Shown piece by piece: positions 9,238-17,096 of a stretch of 64,000 nt of DNA (positions are counted from its first letter, which is position 1; each line of letters opens with the position of its first letter). This DNA is from Planctomycetota bacterium (GTDB lineage: Bacteria > Planctomycetota > UBA1135 > UBA2386), in contig JACKIC010000006.1 in the NCBI GenBank assembly GCA_020638655.1, positions 41,001 to 105,000 of the forward strand, in the 5' to 3' direction. The translations under genes were made by a program, and so were the position numbers. The notes beneath the pieces were generated by a model. That model worked only from the letters and a program-made list of their open reading frames with translations, was not told the DNA's origin and searched no databases.

Positions 9238-10302
9238 CTAGTTGCCGGAGTCCTTCTTCTTCTCGGGCGGCGGCGGCGGGGGTGGCTCCTCGACCTCTTC
9301 GGTGACCTCTTCGAGGACCTGCACCTGCATCGCCGGCGCCGCCTGCATCTCCTGGCTGCTCGCGAACAGCAGGAACGGCGACATCGTGGCGAGCATGCCG
9401 CCGACGTGACGCGCGCGGCCCAGGTCGACGCGGTAGAGCGCGTCGCTGCCGTCGGACTCGTGCGCGACCTTCTTCAGCAGCGGCCAGACAGCGCGCGCCT
9501 GCGGCAGCTTGGCCAGGCGTTCGAGCGCCGCGGTGACCGCCTTCTCGCTGGCCGCGAGCCCCGGACCGGCGGCGCCGTGGCGAAGCACCAGCTCGGCCGT
9601 GAGGTGCGGGTCGTCGGGGTCGCCGCTCGCCAGGATGCTCAGGCAGACGAACGTCGGCTTGTCGTCCTGTGGCCAGCCCGCGTCAGGCAGGGCCTCCTCG
9701 ACGAGCTTGCGCATGCTCGCGGGCTGCCGCAGATCGGAGATCGCATAGAAGAGCAGCTGCTTCTTGCCGGCGGTGAACGCCATCACGTCGGGCGACGGCA
9801 GGCCGGTACGGGGCTTGCCCGTGAGCACTGGCGTGAGCAGGCCCGGCGAGCCGTGCACGCGCAGCTTGGGCGTCACCTGGACGTACGCCTCGTTCTCCAT
9901 CCACTGGTCGGTCCGCAGCGTGTAGGCACCGATCGCGAGCTCGGCGTAGCGGTTGTGGCCCGGATCGGCGATCTCGCCGAGGTCGTCGTTGCCCTCGACC
10001 ACGACGACCTCGTTGGTGGCGACGACTTGGCCGTTCTCGACGCGCGGCGCCTGCACCGAGGTGATGCGATCGAGTTGGTCGAGCGAGAAGCCGAACTGGT
10101 CGTCGAGGAAGTTGCAGACGACCCGGAGGGTGGACGCTCCCATCTCGTCCCAGACCCCGGTGTCGCGCACGGCCTTCATGTCCAGGTGCACGACCGTGGT
10201 GTAGTCGTCGAGCAGGAACTGGCGCGCCGTCGGCGGCTTTGCCTGGGCCGGAAGCGCCGCGGCGGCGGCCGCGGCGAGGAGCAATGGGGCGGCGAGGTTC
10301 AT
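9238..10302 (-). CDS. Secreted protein of unknown function
   Basis: 354 residues with a signal peptide rich in alanine (cut near L-P-A-Q-A). The body is a soluble alpha/beta sequence with repeated hydrophobic strands (T-T-V-V-H-L-D-M-K-A-V; V-V-V-E-G-N-D-D-L-G-E-I) and reads like DUF3352-type proteins, though I cannot assign a family. The C-terminal tail changes character: an E-V-T-E-E-V-E-E stretch, seven prolines and then K-K-K, probably a disordered linker. It is convergent with the SGNH gene, the two stops being 7 bases apart. A TTGACG sequence upstream could be a -35. No function can be claimed. Confidence 0.75.
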   Translation of the reverse strand: MNLAAPLLLAAAAAAALPAQAKPPTARQFLLDDYTTVVHLDMKAVRDTGVWDEMGASTLRVVCNFLDDQFGFSLDQLDRITSVQAPRVENGQVVATNEVVVVEGNDDLGEIADPGHNRYAELAIGAYTLRTDQWMENEAYVQVTPKLRVHGSPGLLTPVLTGKPRTGLPSPDVMAFTAGKKQLLFYAISDLRQPASMRKLVEEALPDAGWPQDDKPTFVCLSILASGDPDDPHLTAELVLRHGAAGPGLAASEKAVTAALERLAKLPQARAVWPLLKKVAHESDGSDALYRVDLGRARHVGGMLATMSPFLLFASSQEMQAAPAMQVQVLEEVTEEVEEPPPPPPPEKKKDSGN

Positions 10303-10353
10303 CGGCCGACCACGATCACGGCGCCCGGCGCATTCGTCAACCCGCGCGCGATC

Positions 10354-10944
10354 TCACGCCAGCCACTCGTGGATGCGTTCGCGCAACGCCGGCAGCCCGC
10401 TGCCTTTGGCGGCGCTGACCCACAGCACCTGCTCGGGTGGCACCGCGCACCGCGACGCCAGCTCACGCGCGCGCTTGTCGCGCATCGACGGCTTGACCTT
10501 GTCGTGTTTGGTGGCGACCACGGTGCAGGGCAGGTCGTTCTCGCGCAGCCAGTTGAGCATGCTGCGGTCGTCGACGGTGGGGCCGATCTCGCCGTCGACG
10601 AGCACCAGCACCATGACCAGCGGTTCGCGCGCCAGCAGATATTCCGTGATCATCGGCAGCCAGCCATCGCGCACGGCCTGGGGCGCCTTGGCGAAGCCGT
10701 AGCCCGGGCAATCGACCAGGGTCCCACCCGTCTTGCCGACCGCGAAGCAGCCGAGGGTCTGGGTGCGGCCGGGGCTCTTCGACACCGGCGCCACCGACTT
10801 GCTGCCCAGCGCGTTGAGCAGCGACGACTTGCCGACGTTCGACCGGCCGACGACGACGATCTCGGCGCGCGAGTCCGGCATGCGGTCGACGCGGTCGGTC
10901 GCCGCCAGGAACTCGAGTTGCAGCGGTTTGCTCATGGGCATCAC
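10354..10944 (-). CDS. engB: Ribosome biogenesis GTP-binding protein EngB/YsxC
   Basis: 196 residues, the normal EngB length. All GTPase motifs are readable: G1 G-R-S-N-V-G-K-S (33-40), G2 threonine near 61, G3 D-C-P-G (78-81) leading into G-Y-G-F-A, G4 T-K-H-D (145-148) and G5 V-S-A-A-K near 177. EngB is an essential GTPase that helps assemble the large ribosomal subunit. An internal ATG three codons downstream (M-S-K-P-L-Q) is an equally good start, and no Shine-Dalgarno sequence decides between them. It is divergent from the esterase gene at 11029. Confidence 0.95.
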   Translation of the reverse strand: MMPMSKPLQLEFLAATDRVDRMPDSRAEIVVVGRSNVGKSSLLNALGSKSVAPVSKSPGRTQTLGCFAVGKTGGTLVDCPGYGFAKAPQAVRDGWLPMITEYLLAREPLVMVLVLVDGEIGPTVDDRSMLNWLRENDLPCTVVATKHDKVKPSMRDKRARELASRCAVPPEQVLWVSAAKGSGLPALRERIHEWLA

Positions 10945-11006
10945 TGTGGTGCATGCGCGGGCCGCAAGGAAGCAGGTTTGTCGCGGCGGGGACCTGGCGC
11001 GTGGCC

Positions 11007-11012
11007 TAGCGT
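11007..11012 (+). promoter_or_regulatory. Candidate -10 (TAGCGT), short-leader promoter
   Basis: TAGCGT ends 16 bases before the ATG at 11029. With a usual start of transcription about 7 bases past a -10, the leader would be only about 10 nt. Confidence 0.45.
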
Positions 11013-11028
11013 GGTGACCCAGTCACCG

Positions 11029-12711
11029 ATGAACACCACCAACGGCCCGTCGTCGTCGCCGCGGCGATCCTCCCTGTTCCTGGTCCTGGCGCTGTCGTGG
11101 TTGCTCGCCGGCGCCGCGGCGCTGCGCGCCCAGGACGACGACAAGACCCTGCGCGTGTTCGTCTTCGCGGGGCAGTCGAACATGGTCGGCTCGGACTCCA
11201 AGGTCGCGGACATCGCGCGCTTCCCGCCGTTCGCCGGGCTGGAACAGCCGCAGAAGGGCGTGCGGTTCTCGTACAACATCGGCCGCGAGGACAAGAAGAC
11301 GTCCGACGGTTGGGTCGCGCTGCAGCCCGTCGACGGCGTCGTCGGGCCCGAGCTGAGCTTCGCGCGCGAGGTCGCGCGTCACGTCAAGGCGCCGATCGCG
11401 ATCATCAAGATCGCTGCGGGCGGCACGCACCTCGCCGGCGACTGGAACCCCGACCAGCCGCGCGGTTTCGCCATGTACCCGCTGGCGTTGAAGTGGGTGC
11501 GCGACGCGCTCGCCGACCTCGATCGCCGCAAGATCCGCTACCGGCTCGAGGGCTTCGTCTGGCACCAGGGCGAGAACGACATGTTCGAGAAGGACGCGAT
11601 GCCGGCCTACGGCGCGAACCTGAAGAACTTCCTCGCCTGCTGGCGCCGCGACCTCGGCGCGCCGGAGCTGCGCTTCTACATCGGCGAGCTGTGCACGAAG
11701 ACGATCTGGGGCATGGACCTGCGCCCGCGCATGTACGCGATCCGCCTCGGGCAACGCGAGGTCACCGACGCCGACCCGCTCGCGGACTACGTGCCGACCT
11801 CACACGTCGGCGTCGAGATCGGCGGCGGCGTCGGCCTGCACTACCACTACGGCACGCTCGGGCAGCTCGAACACGGCGTGAACTACGCGACCGCCTACCT
11901 GCGCAAACTCGGCAAGGAGCCGAAGGTCGCGCGCCCGCTGCGCCGCTGGCCCTACGCCGAGGGCAGCAAGGTGCGGCTGTTCGTGCTCGCCGGGCACCGC
12001 AACATGGAGGGCGAGCGCGCGTTCGTGCAGGACCTCAAGCCGCTGCGGCTCGCGGCGTTGGCCAAGGACGACGACAAGATCGCGTTCCGGTACGACCTCG
12101 CCGCCGGCTACAAGGTCTCGGACGGCTGGGAGCCGCTCGGGCCCGTGGGCTGCTACGACACGTTCGGTCCCGAGCTGAGCTTCGGCGCGAAGCTGCGGGC
12201 GAAGCTGCGCGAGGGCGTCGCGATCGCCAAGTTCACCGACAGCGGCAGCCAGATCATCGACTGGACGCCGCAAGGCAGCGAGGCGACGGCGCGCAACGTC
12301 TACCCGCGCTTCCTCGCGTTCGTGCGGCAGGCCGTCGCGGAGCTCACCGCCAAGGGCCACGAGGTCGAACTCGCGGGCATCTTCTACCACCTCGGTGAGA
12401 ACGACATGTCGTTCGGTCCCTATCGCAAGCAGGCGATCGAGCGGCTGGCGAAGATCGTCGCGCAGAGCCGCGAGGACCTCGGACTGCCCGAACTGAAGTG
12501 GTTCGTCAGCCAGCAGCGGCCCACCGACGACGACAGCGTGAACAAGATCGACGTCACCAAGGACCTCGAGGAGCTCGCCGCGGCGGACGCGAACCTGATC
12601 CGACTGCCGGTGTTCGACCTGCCCGGGCAGGAGCAGAAGCTCGTGATCACGACCGCGGGCATCGTCGCGCTCGGCGACGCGCTCGCCGACGGCTACCTGC
12701 GCACGAAGTAG
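11029..12711 (+). CDS. Tandem SASA-type (sialate O-acetylesterase-like) protein with degenerate second domain
   Basis: 560 residues, signal peptide near the N-terminus. Two homologous esterase domains follow each other. The first starts F-A-G-Q-S-N-M (nucleophile S50) and has W-H-Q-G-E-N-D near H179. The second, from about residue 315, starts L-A-G-H-R-N-M, so arginine 324 stands where the serine should be, while the partner block Y-H-L-G-E-N-D (H454) is kept. The family (PF03629) removes acetyl groups from sugars, including xylan and sialic acids. The likely role is periplasmic or extracellular deacetylation by domain 1, with domain 2 turned into a structural or sugar-binding module. Confidence 0.87.
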   Translation: MNTTNGPSSSPRRSSLFLVLALSWLLAGAAALRAQDDDKTLRVFVFAGQSNMVGSDSKVADIARFPPFAGLEQPQKGVRFSYNIGREDKKTSDGWVALQPVDGVVGPELSFAREVARHVKAPIAIIKIAAGGTHLAGDWNPDQPRGFAMYPLALKWVRDALADLDRRKIRYRLEGFVWHQGENDMFEKDAMPAYGANLKNFLACWRRDLGAPELRFYIGELCTKTIWGMDLRPRMYAIRLGQREVTDADPLADYVPTSHVGVEIGGGVGLHYHYGTLGQLEHGVNYATAYLRKLGKEPKVARPLRRWPYAEGSKVRLFVLAGHRNMEGERAFVQDLKPLRLAALAKDDDKIAFRYDLAAGYKVSDGWEPLGPVGCYDTFGPELSFGAKLRAKLREGVAIAKFTDSGSQIIDWTPQGSEATARNVYPRFLAFVRQAVAELTAKGHEVELAGIFYHLGENDMSFGPYRKQAIERLAKIVAQSREDLGLPELKWFVSQQRPTDDDSVNKIDVTKDLEELAAADANLIRLPVFDLPGQEQKLVITTAGIVALGDALADGYLRTK

Positions 12712-12728
12712 CCGCCGGCGTCACGGCA

Positions 12729-14111
12729 TCATCGCCCGATCGACAGGCGCACCGCGTTGCTGACCGACTGCGCCTGCAGCGCGGCGTCGGTGACCAGCGC
12801 CTGCGCGAACAGGTTCACGCCGTGCAGGAACGGCGACGCCGGGATCGGCAGCGACCACGTCGCGGTGCCGGCCGTGTTGGTCAGCGGCAGCGCCACGTCG
12901 ACGCTGGTGCGCAGCGAGCACGCGGGCAGGCCGATCAGGCCGAGCGACATCGGCAGCGCGGTGCTGCCCCACAGGGTGTCCGAGAGGCCGAGCGCGAGCA
13001 CCGGCAGCGCCTGCGGCTGCAAGGCGCCGACCTCGCCGACGAACGTGCTGCCCGTGCGCGGCGCGCTGCCCGCGGCGGCGCCGAGCGTGGGGATCGGGCC
13101 GGTCGCGGCGCAGCCGGCACCGCTCGGGGTGCAGCTCGCCACCGTGCCCAGTTCCCAGGTCGCGTCGGTGGCGACGATGTACATCCCGCTCGCGACCTCG
13201 CCGCCGAACGAGACCACCGCGCCGCGGCGTTCGTCGTAGGCGAGCGCGTGCCCCGACAGGGTGTTCTGCGGCAGCGTGCGCAGCAGGCGCCAGTCGCTGC
13301 CGTCGTACTCCCAGGCCTCGGCGTTGGCGGTGTAGCCGGCGCCGACGAGCACGATCACGCCGCGGTGGCGGTCGTAGGTGATCACCATCTCCGGGTAGCT
13401 GGGCGGGGGCGTGGTGTAGGTGGCGAGGCTCCAGTTGCTGCCGTCCCATTCCCAGGTCTGCAGCGGCAGCGGCGTGCCCATGATGAAGCTCGACTGCAGC
13501 ACCATGCGGCCGCGGTTGCGATCGAACGCGAGCGAGCAGTCGTAGTTGGCCGGCGGCACGGTGGCCGCGGTGCGCTGCGTCCAGTTCGCGCCGTCGTACT
13601 CCCACGTGTCGCTGAGCGCGCCGATCGGGCTGGTGCCGCCGTGCAGCACGACCTTGCCGCGCACCGGGTCGTAGGCCATCGGCGCGAAGCGCGGCGACGG
13701 CGCGGTGGGCGTGTTGATCTGCGTCCAGCTGACGCCGTCGAACTCCCAGGTGTCGCCGTAGAAGGTGTTGTTGAACCAGTTGTCGCGCAGGCCGCCGAAC
13801 AGGACCATCACGCCGCGCTGCTCGTCGTAGCACATGCCGGCCTGTTGGCGCGCCGACGGCCCGCCGGTCAGCTGGCGGCGGGTCCAGTCGACGCCGTCGT
13901 ATTCCCAGGTGTCGGCGAAGTGCACGTCGGCGCCCCACTCGTAGCCGCCGAACAGCACGGTGAGCTGGCGGCCAGCGTCCCACGCCATCGCGTGGCCTTC
14001 GCGTGCGGACGGCGCGTGGGCCGGGTTGGCCAACTGCCAGGTCTGAGAGGGGAGGAGCGCGGCGAGGGCCGCGAGCGCGGCGAGGCGCGACAGCGAGAGA
14101 GGGATGTGCAT
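12729..14111 (-). CDS. Secreted kelch-repeat protein with shared C-terminal beta domain
   Basis: 460 residues with a signal peptide (cut near L-L-P-S-Q). About six kelch-like blades follow, each with a D-T-W-E-Y/F-D-G-x-x-W strand and an R-G-x-x-V-L-F/H-G-G turn, forming a beta propeller. After residue 310 the sequence changes to a domain with G-A-G-C, G-L-P-A-C, A-T-W-S-L-P-I-P and N-L-F-A-Q-A, strongly similar to a stretch of the lectin-type protein at 37573-40239. It is convergent with the esterase gene (17 bases between the stops). Probably a surface protein that binds sugars or other proteins; no catalytic residues are evident. Confidence 0.85.
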   Translation of the reverse strand: MHIPLSLSRLAALAALAALLPSQTWQLANPAHAPSAREGHAMAWDAGRQLTVLFGGYEWGADVHFADTWEYDGVDWTRRQLTGGPSARQQAGMCYDEQRGVMVLFGGLRDNWFNNTFYGDTWEFDGVSWTQINTPTAPSPRFAPMAYDPVRGKVVLHGGTSPIGALSDTWEYDGANWTQRTAATVPPANYDCSLAFDRNRGRMVLQSSFIMGTPLPLQTWEWDGSNWSLATYTTPPPSYPEMVITYDRHRGVIVLVGAGYTANAEAWEYDGSDWRLLRTLPQNTLSGHALAYDERRGAVVSFGGEVASGMYIVATDATWELGTVASCTPSGAGCAATGPIPTLGAAAGSAPRTGSTFVGEVGALQPQALPVLALGLSDTLWGSTALPMSLGLIGLPACSLRTSVDVALPLTNTAGTATWSLPIPASPFLHGVNLFAQALVTDAALQAQSVSNAVRLSIGR

Positions 14112-14248
14112 GACTGCGAACCCGGAGTGCGGGGAGGTGGAGGCGACCCACGACGGGCCGTGTCGCAGTCAAGGCGCAGACCGGGGCCGCGGCCGGCCAT
14201 CGCGGCGGCGCGTTTCTCGGGGCGCGAGGACAACCTCGGCGCGGGCGG

Positions 14249-15271
14249 CTACTTGCGCGGCTCGCTCTCGCGCGTCCCGGCGCGCAGCCGGGCCAGCGTG
14301 GCCTGCACCGCCGCCGCGGGCAGCGCCAAGGTCTCGACGCGGCCGGCGCGCGCGATGTTCAGGCCCACGGCCTTGCCCGACAGGTCGACGACCGGCCCGC
14401 CGCAGTCCGCGGGGCGCAGCACGGTGTCGTGTTGCAGCACCTCGGCGAAGCCGCTGCGCACGTCGCTGAGCGGGCCCCAGATACCTTCCTGGTTGGAGCG
14501 CGGCGGCGTGGTGTCGCTGCCCAGCGTGACCTCGAACAGCAGGTCGGCGTCGTCGCGGCGCACCTTCACCTTCACCTTGTCGCCGGGCTTGCGCCGCTGC
14601 AGCTGCTCGCGCAGGTCCTGGGCGCTGCCCACCTCGGCGTCGTCGACGCCGATGACCACGTCCTTGGCCAGCAGGCCCGCGGCGCGGGCGGCGCCGTGCG
14701 GCACCGCCTCCTCGAGTTCGGCGGGGCCGCCGTTGGGGTTGGCGAAGCGCACACCGAGGAAGGCGCGCGGCCGCGTGTGCACGTAGGGCGCGGTCGACAG
14801 GATGCCGATGCCGAGCGGGGTCTCGGCGGGACCCGGCGTGGCGAGAAACGCGCCGGGCGTGGGCGCGTCCGTCGCCCAGGTGATCGGCGCGAGGTCGGCG
14901 CCGACCGCGCGCAGCAGCGCCAGGTCCGAGGGCTGGTCGAAGTCGACGAGTTCGCAGATCCACTGCTGCTTGCCGCGGCGACAGGTCCAGACCGGGCGGC
15001 TGGCAGGGGTCTCGCCGCTGGTGTCGGCGGCCGCGCCGTGCAGTTCGCTGTACTTGGTCAGCACCAGCTCGGGGGCCACGGCAGTGCCCAGGCAGCGGAC
15101 CTCGTCGCCGACGGCGACCTCGACCACGCTGCGGCGGGCGGTCGCGACGACGGGCTCGAACACGCGGCGCATCTGCGGACCCTGGCTGAGGGTCTGCGGG
15201 CGCTGCGCCGGCAAGGCGGTGGCGCCGGACAGCGCCAGCAAGGCGAAGGTGACGGGCAGGCGGCGCATCAT
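14249..15271 (-). CDS. Degenerate HtrA-like protein with a PDZ domain inserted in the protease fold
   Basis: 340 residues, signal peptide. The first half reads as a trypsin-like barrel, but where the catalytic histidine motif (T-x-x-H) belongs it has T-K-Y-S (72-75). The aspartate block S-D-L-A-L-L (D116) is kept. A PDZ domain occupies about 170-252, and only after it comes the nucleophile block A-D-C-G-G-P with cysteine 290 in place of serine. The order is thus protease half, PDZ, protease half, unlike HtrA/DegP, where PDZ follows. Its start overlaps the end of the active paralogue by 4 bases (ATGA type), so the two are co-translated. It may be a chaperone or regulatory partner of that protease, probably without normal serine protease activity. 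Confidence 0.82.
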   Translation of the reverse strand: MMRRLPVTFALLALSGATALPAQRPQTLSQGPQMRRVFEPVVATARRSVVEVAVGDEVRCLGTAVAPELVLTKYSELHGAAADTSGETPASRPVWTCRRGKQQWICELVDFDQPSDLALLRAVGADLAPITWATDAPTPGAFLATPGPAETPLGIGILSTAPYVHTRPRAFLGVRFANPNGGPAELEEAVPHGAARAAGLLAKDVVIGVDDAEVGSAQDLREQLQRRKPGDKVKVKVRRDDADLLFEVTLGSDTTPPRSNQEGIWGPLSDVRSGFAEVLQHDTVLRPADCGGPVVDLSGKAVGLNIARAGRVETLALPAAAVQATLARLRAGTRESEPRK

Positions 15272-16284
15272 CGGCCCGTCCCCCGCACCAGCGGCAGCTC
15301 GAGTTCGATGCCCTTGCCGTCGCGCGCGATCAGCACCACGACCTCGTCACCCGGTTGCCTGCTGCGCAGCGCGGTCAGCACCGATCGGCGGCTCTGCACC
15401 TCTTCGCCCGCGATCTCGAGCAGGCGGTCGCCGCTGCGCAGGCCGGCGGCTTCCTGCGCGCTGCCCTTGGGTACCGCATCGAACACGGGGCAGCCGTCGC
15501 CGTACTGCAGCGCCACGCCGAAGTCGGCGCGCGCGCCGCGCTGGCCGCGTTGGCGCGCCTCGGTGACCTTGCCCTGCTGCAGTTCGGCCCAGTGGTCGAC
15601 GAGTGCGTCGACCGGCGCGTGCATGTTGACCGCGAGGTTCTCGTTGATGCGGCTGTTGATGCCGACGACGCGCCCCTGCATGTCGAACAGCGGTCCGCCC
15701 GAATCACCGGCCTGCATGGTGCAGTCGGTGACCACGTAGCCGCGGGTCGGCACCTGCAGCACGCGGCCCAGGCGCGCCGGCGCGTTGCGGCCCGGCTTGA
15801 GGCCGCTGGGGTGACCGAGCATCAGCACCCATTCGCCGCGCTGCAGCGCGCCCGACTCGCCGATGTCGACCGCGGGGAACTCGCCTTCGCTGTCGACGCG
15901 GATCAGGCTCACGTCGCTCTCGTGGTTGGCGCCCAGCGAGGTGCCGCGCAGCTGGCGGCCGTCGGGCAGGCGGAAGGTGATGCGCTTGTCGGCGGTCAGC
16001 GTCACGTGCGCCGCGCAGAGCACGTAGTAGCCGTCGTCGCGTTGCACCAGGACGCCGCTGGCGCCGGGCAGCGAGACCGTCGCCGGCAGCACCTTCTGCA
16101 GCAGGGCCTGCACGTGGTTTTGCAGCGCCGTGAGTTCGGGCACGTCGTGCGGCGCGTCGCCGGCGAGGATCTCGTCGAGGCGATCGGCGGTGACCGGCGG
16201 TGGGGCCTCGATCGGTTCGGGGACGGTCGCCTGCGCGAACGACGGCGCGGCGAGCAGCAGCAGCAGGGGGAGACGGTGCACCAT
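15268..16284 (-). CDS. Periplasmic serine protease, HtrA/Deg family with one PDZ domain
   Basis: 338 residues from the ATG that begins M-V-H-R-L-P with a clear signal peptide (cut near S-F-A-Q-A). The frame extends further upstream but without export signal. The catalytic triad is intact: C-A-A-H-V (H93), E-S-D-V-S-L-I (D124) and G-D-S-G-G-P-L (S195). One C-terminal PDZ domain covers about 252-335, shorter than two-PDZ DegP, so DegS-like in layout. Deg proteases degrade misfolded envelope proteins. A TAATCT element 10 bases upstream suggests a leaderless message. It forms a two-gene operon with the degenerate paralogue. Confidence 0.9.
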   Translation of the reverse strand: MVHRLPLLLLLAAPSFAQATVPEPIEAPPPVTADRLDEILAGDAPHDVPELTALQNHVQALLQKVLPATVSLPGASGVLVQRDDGYYVLCAAHVTLTADKRITFRLPDGRQLRGTSLGANHESDVSLIRVDSEGEFPAVDIGESGALQRGEWVLMLGHPSGLKPGRNAPARLGRVLQVPTRGYVVTDCTMQAGDSGGPLFDMQGRVVGINSRINENLAVNMHAPVDALVDHWAELQQGKVTEARQRGQRGARADFGVALQYGDGCPVFDAVPKGSAQEAAGLRSGDRLLEIAGEEVQSRRSVLTALRSRQPGDEVVVLIARDGKGIELELPLVRGTGR

Positions 16285-16294
16285 GGAGCGCCGG

Positions 16295-16300
16295 AGATTA
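16295..16300 (-). promoter_or_regulatory. Candidate -10 (TAATCT) of the Deg protease operon
   Basis: Reading on the minus strand, TAATCT ends 10 bases before the ATG, so transcription would begin within about 4 bases of the start codon. No Shine-Dalgarno sequence is present. Confidence 0.5.
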
Positions 16301-16396
16301 GGACCCAAAGGGCGCGGGCAACGGCCCGTGACGAGATGCATACACCGCCGGTCGCGGTTCGTGCGCCGCGCGCGTGCCCGGCGCCGGCCGGCGCGA

Positions 16397-16402
16397 TACC
16401 CT
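16397..16402 (+). promoter_or_regulatory. Candidate -10 (TACCCT) of the uridine kinase gene
   Basis: Nine bases separate the element from the ATG, a spacing that would give a nearly leaderless transcript. Confidence 0.5.
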
Positions 16403-16411
16403 GCCGCGGCC

Positions 16412-17053
16412 ATGGCCGCGCCCAGGACCTCCCCCCAGATCGTCGCCATCGCCGGCGGATCCGGCAGCGGCAAGACGACCCTGGCCCGGGCGGTCGCCGA
16501 CCTGCTCGGCGACCGCTGCGCGGTGCTCGAGCACGACGCCTACTACCGCTGCCTGGGGCACTTGCCGGCCGCGCAGCGCGGGCTCGCCAACTTCGACCAC
16601 CCCGACAGCCTCGACAACGAACTGCTCGCCGCGCACCTGCAGCAGCTGCGCCGCGGGCGACCGGTCCTGCTGCCGCGCTACGACTTCGCCACGCACATGC
16701 GGCTCGCCGAAGGTGTGCCCGTGGCGCCCCGGCCCGTGATCGTCGTCGAGGGCATCCTGGTGCTCTCCCTGCCGCGGCTGCAGCGGCAGTTCGACCTGCG
16801 CGTCTTCGTCGACGCGCCCGAGGCGCTGCGCTACCGGCGGCGTCGGGACCGGGACGTGGTCGAGCGGGGGCGCACCGAAGTCTCCGTGCGGCAGCAGTGG
16901 CAGGCCAGCGTGCGCCCGATGCACGAGCGCTTCGTCGCTGCGGCGCGTGATCGGTGCGATCTGCTGCTGGCCGGCACGGGCGACGTCGCCGGCGGCGCGG
17001 GCCGCATCGTCGCGGCCCTGGCCGGTCGCACCGCCGCCGCCGGCGCAGGCTGA
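16412..17053 (+). CDS. udk: Uridine/cytidine kinase
   Basis: 213 residues, the usual length. The Walker A loop G-G-S-G-S-G-K-T-T is at 15-23, followed by the uridine-kinase blocks H-D-A-Y-Y, N-F-D-H-P-D-S-L and Y-D-F-x-x-H. The strand V-V-E-G-I-L-V is the Walker B-like segment and R-Y-R-R-R-R-D-R-D the lid arginines. The enzyme phosphorylates uridine or cytidine to the monophosphate in the pyrimidine salvage pathway, in the cytosol. The ATG at 16412 is chosen because the P-loop then starts near residue 14 and a -10 element lies just upstream. It is divergent from the Deg protease operon. Confidence 0.92.
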   Translation: MAAPRTSPQIVAIAGGSGSGKTTLARAVADLLGDRCAVLEHDAYYRCLGHLPAAQRGLANFDHPDSLDNELLAAHLQQLRRGRPVLLPRYDFATHMRLAEGVPVAPRPVIVVEGILVLSLPRLQRQFDLRVFVDAPEALRYRRRRDRDVVERGRTEVSVRQQWQASVRPMHERFVAAARDRCDLLLAGTGDVAGGAGRIVAALAGRTAAAGAG

Positions 17054-17096
17054 GATTTCGCGGAGAAACCCGAGAGAACGGGGCCCGCCGCGGTCA

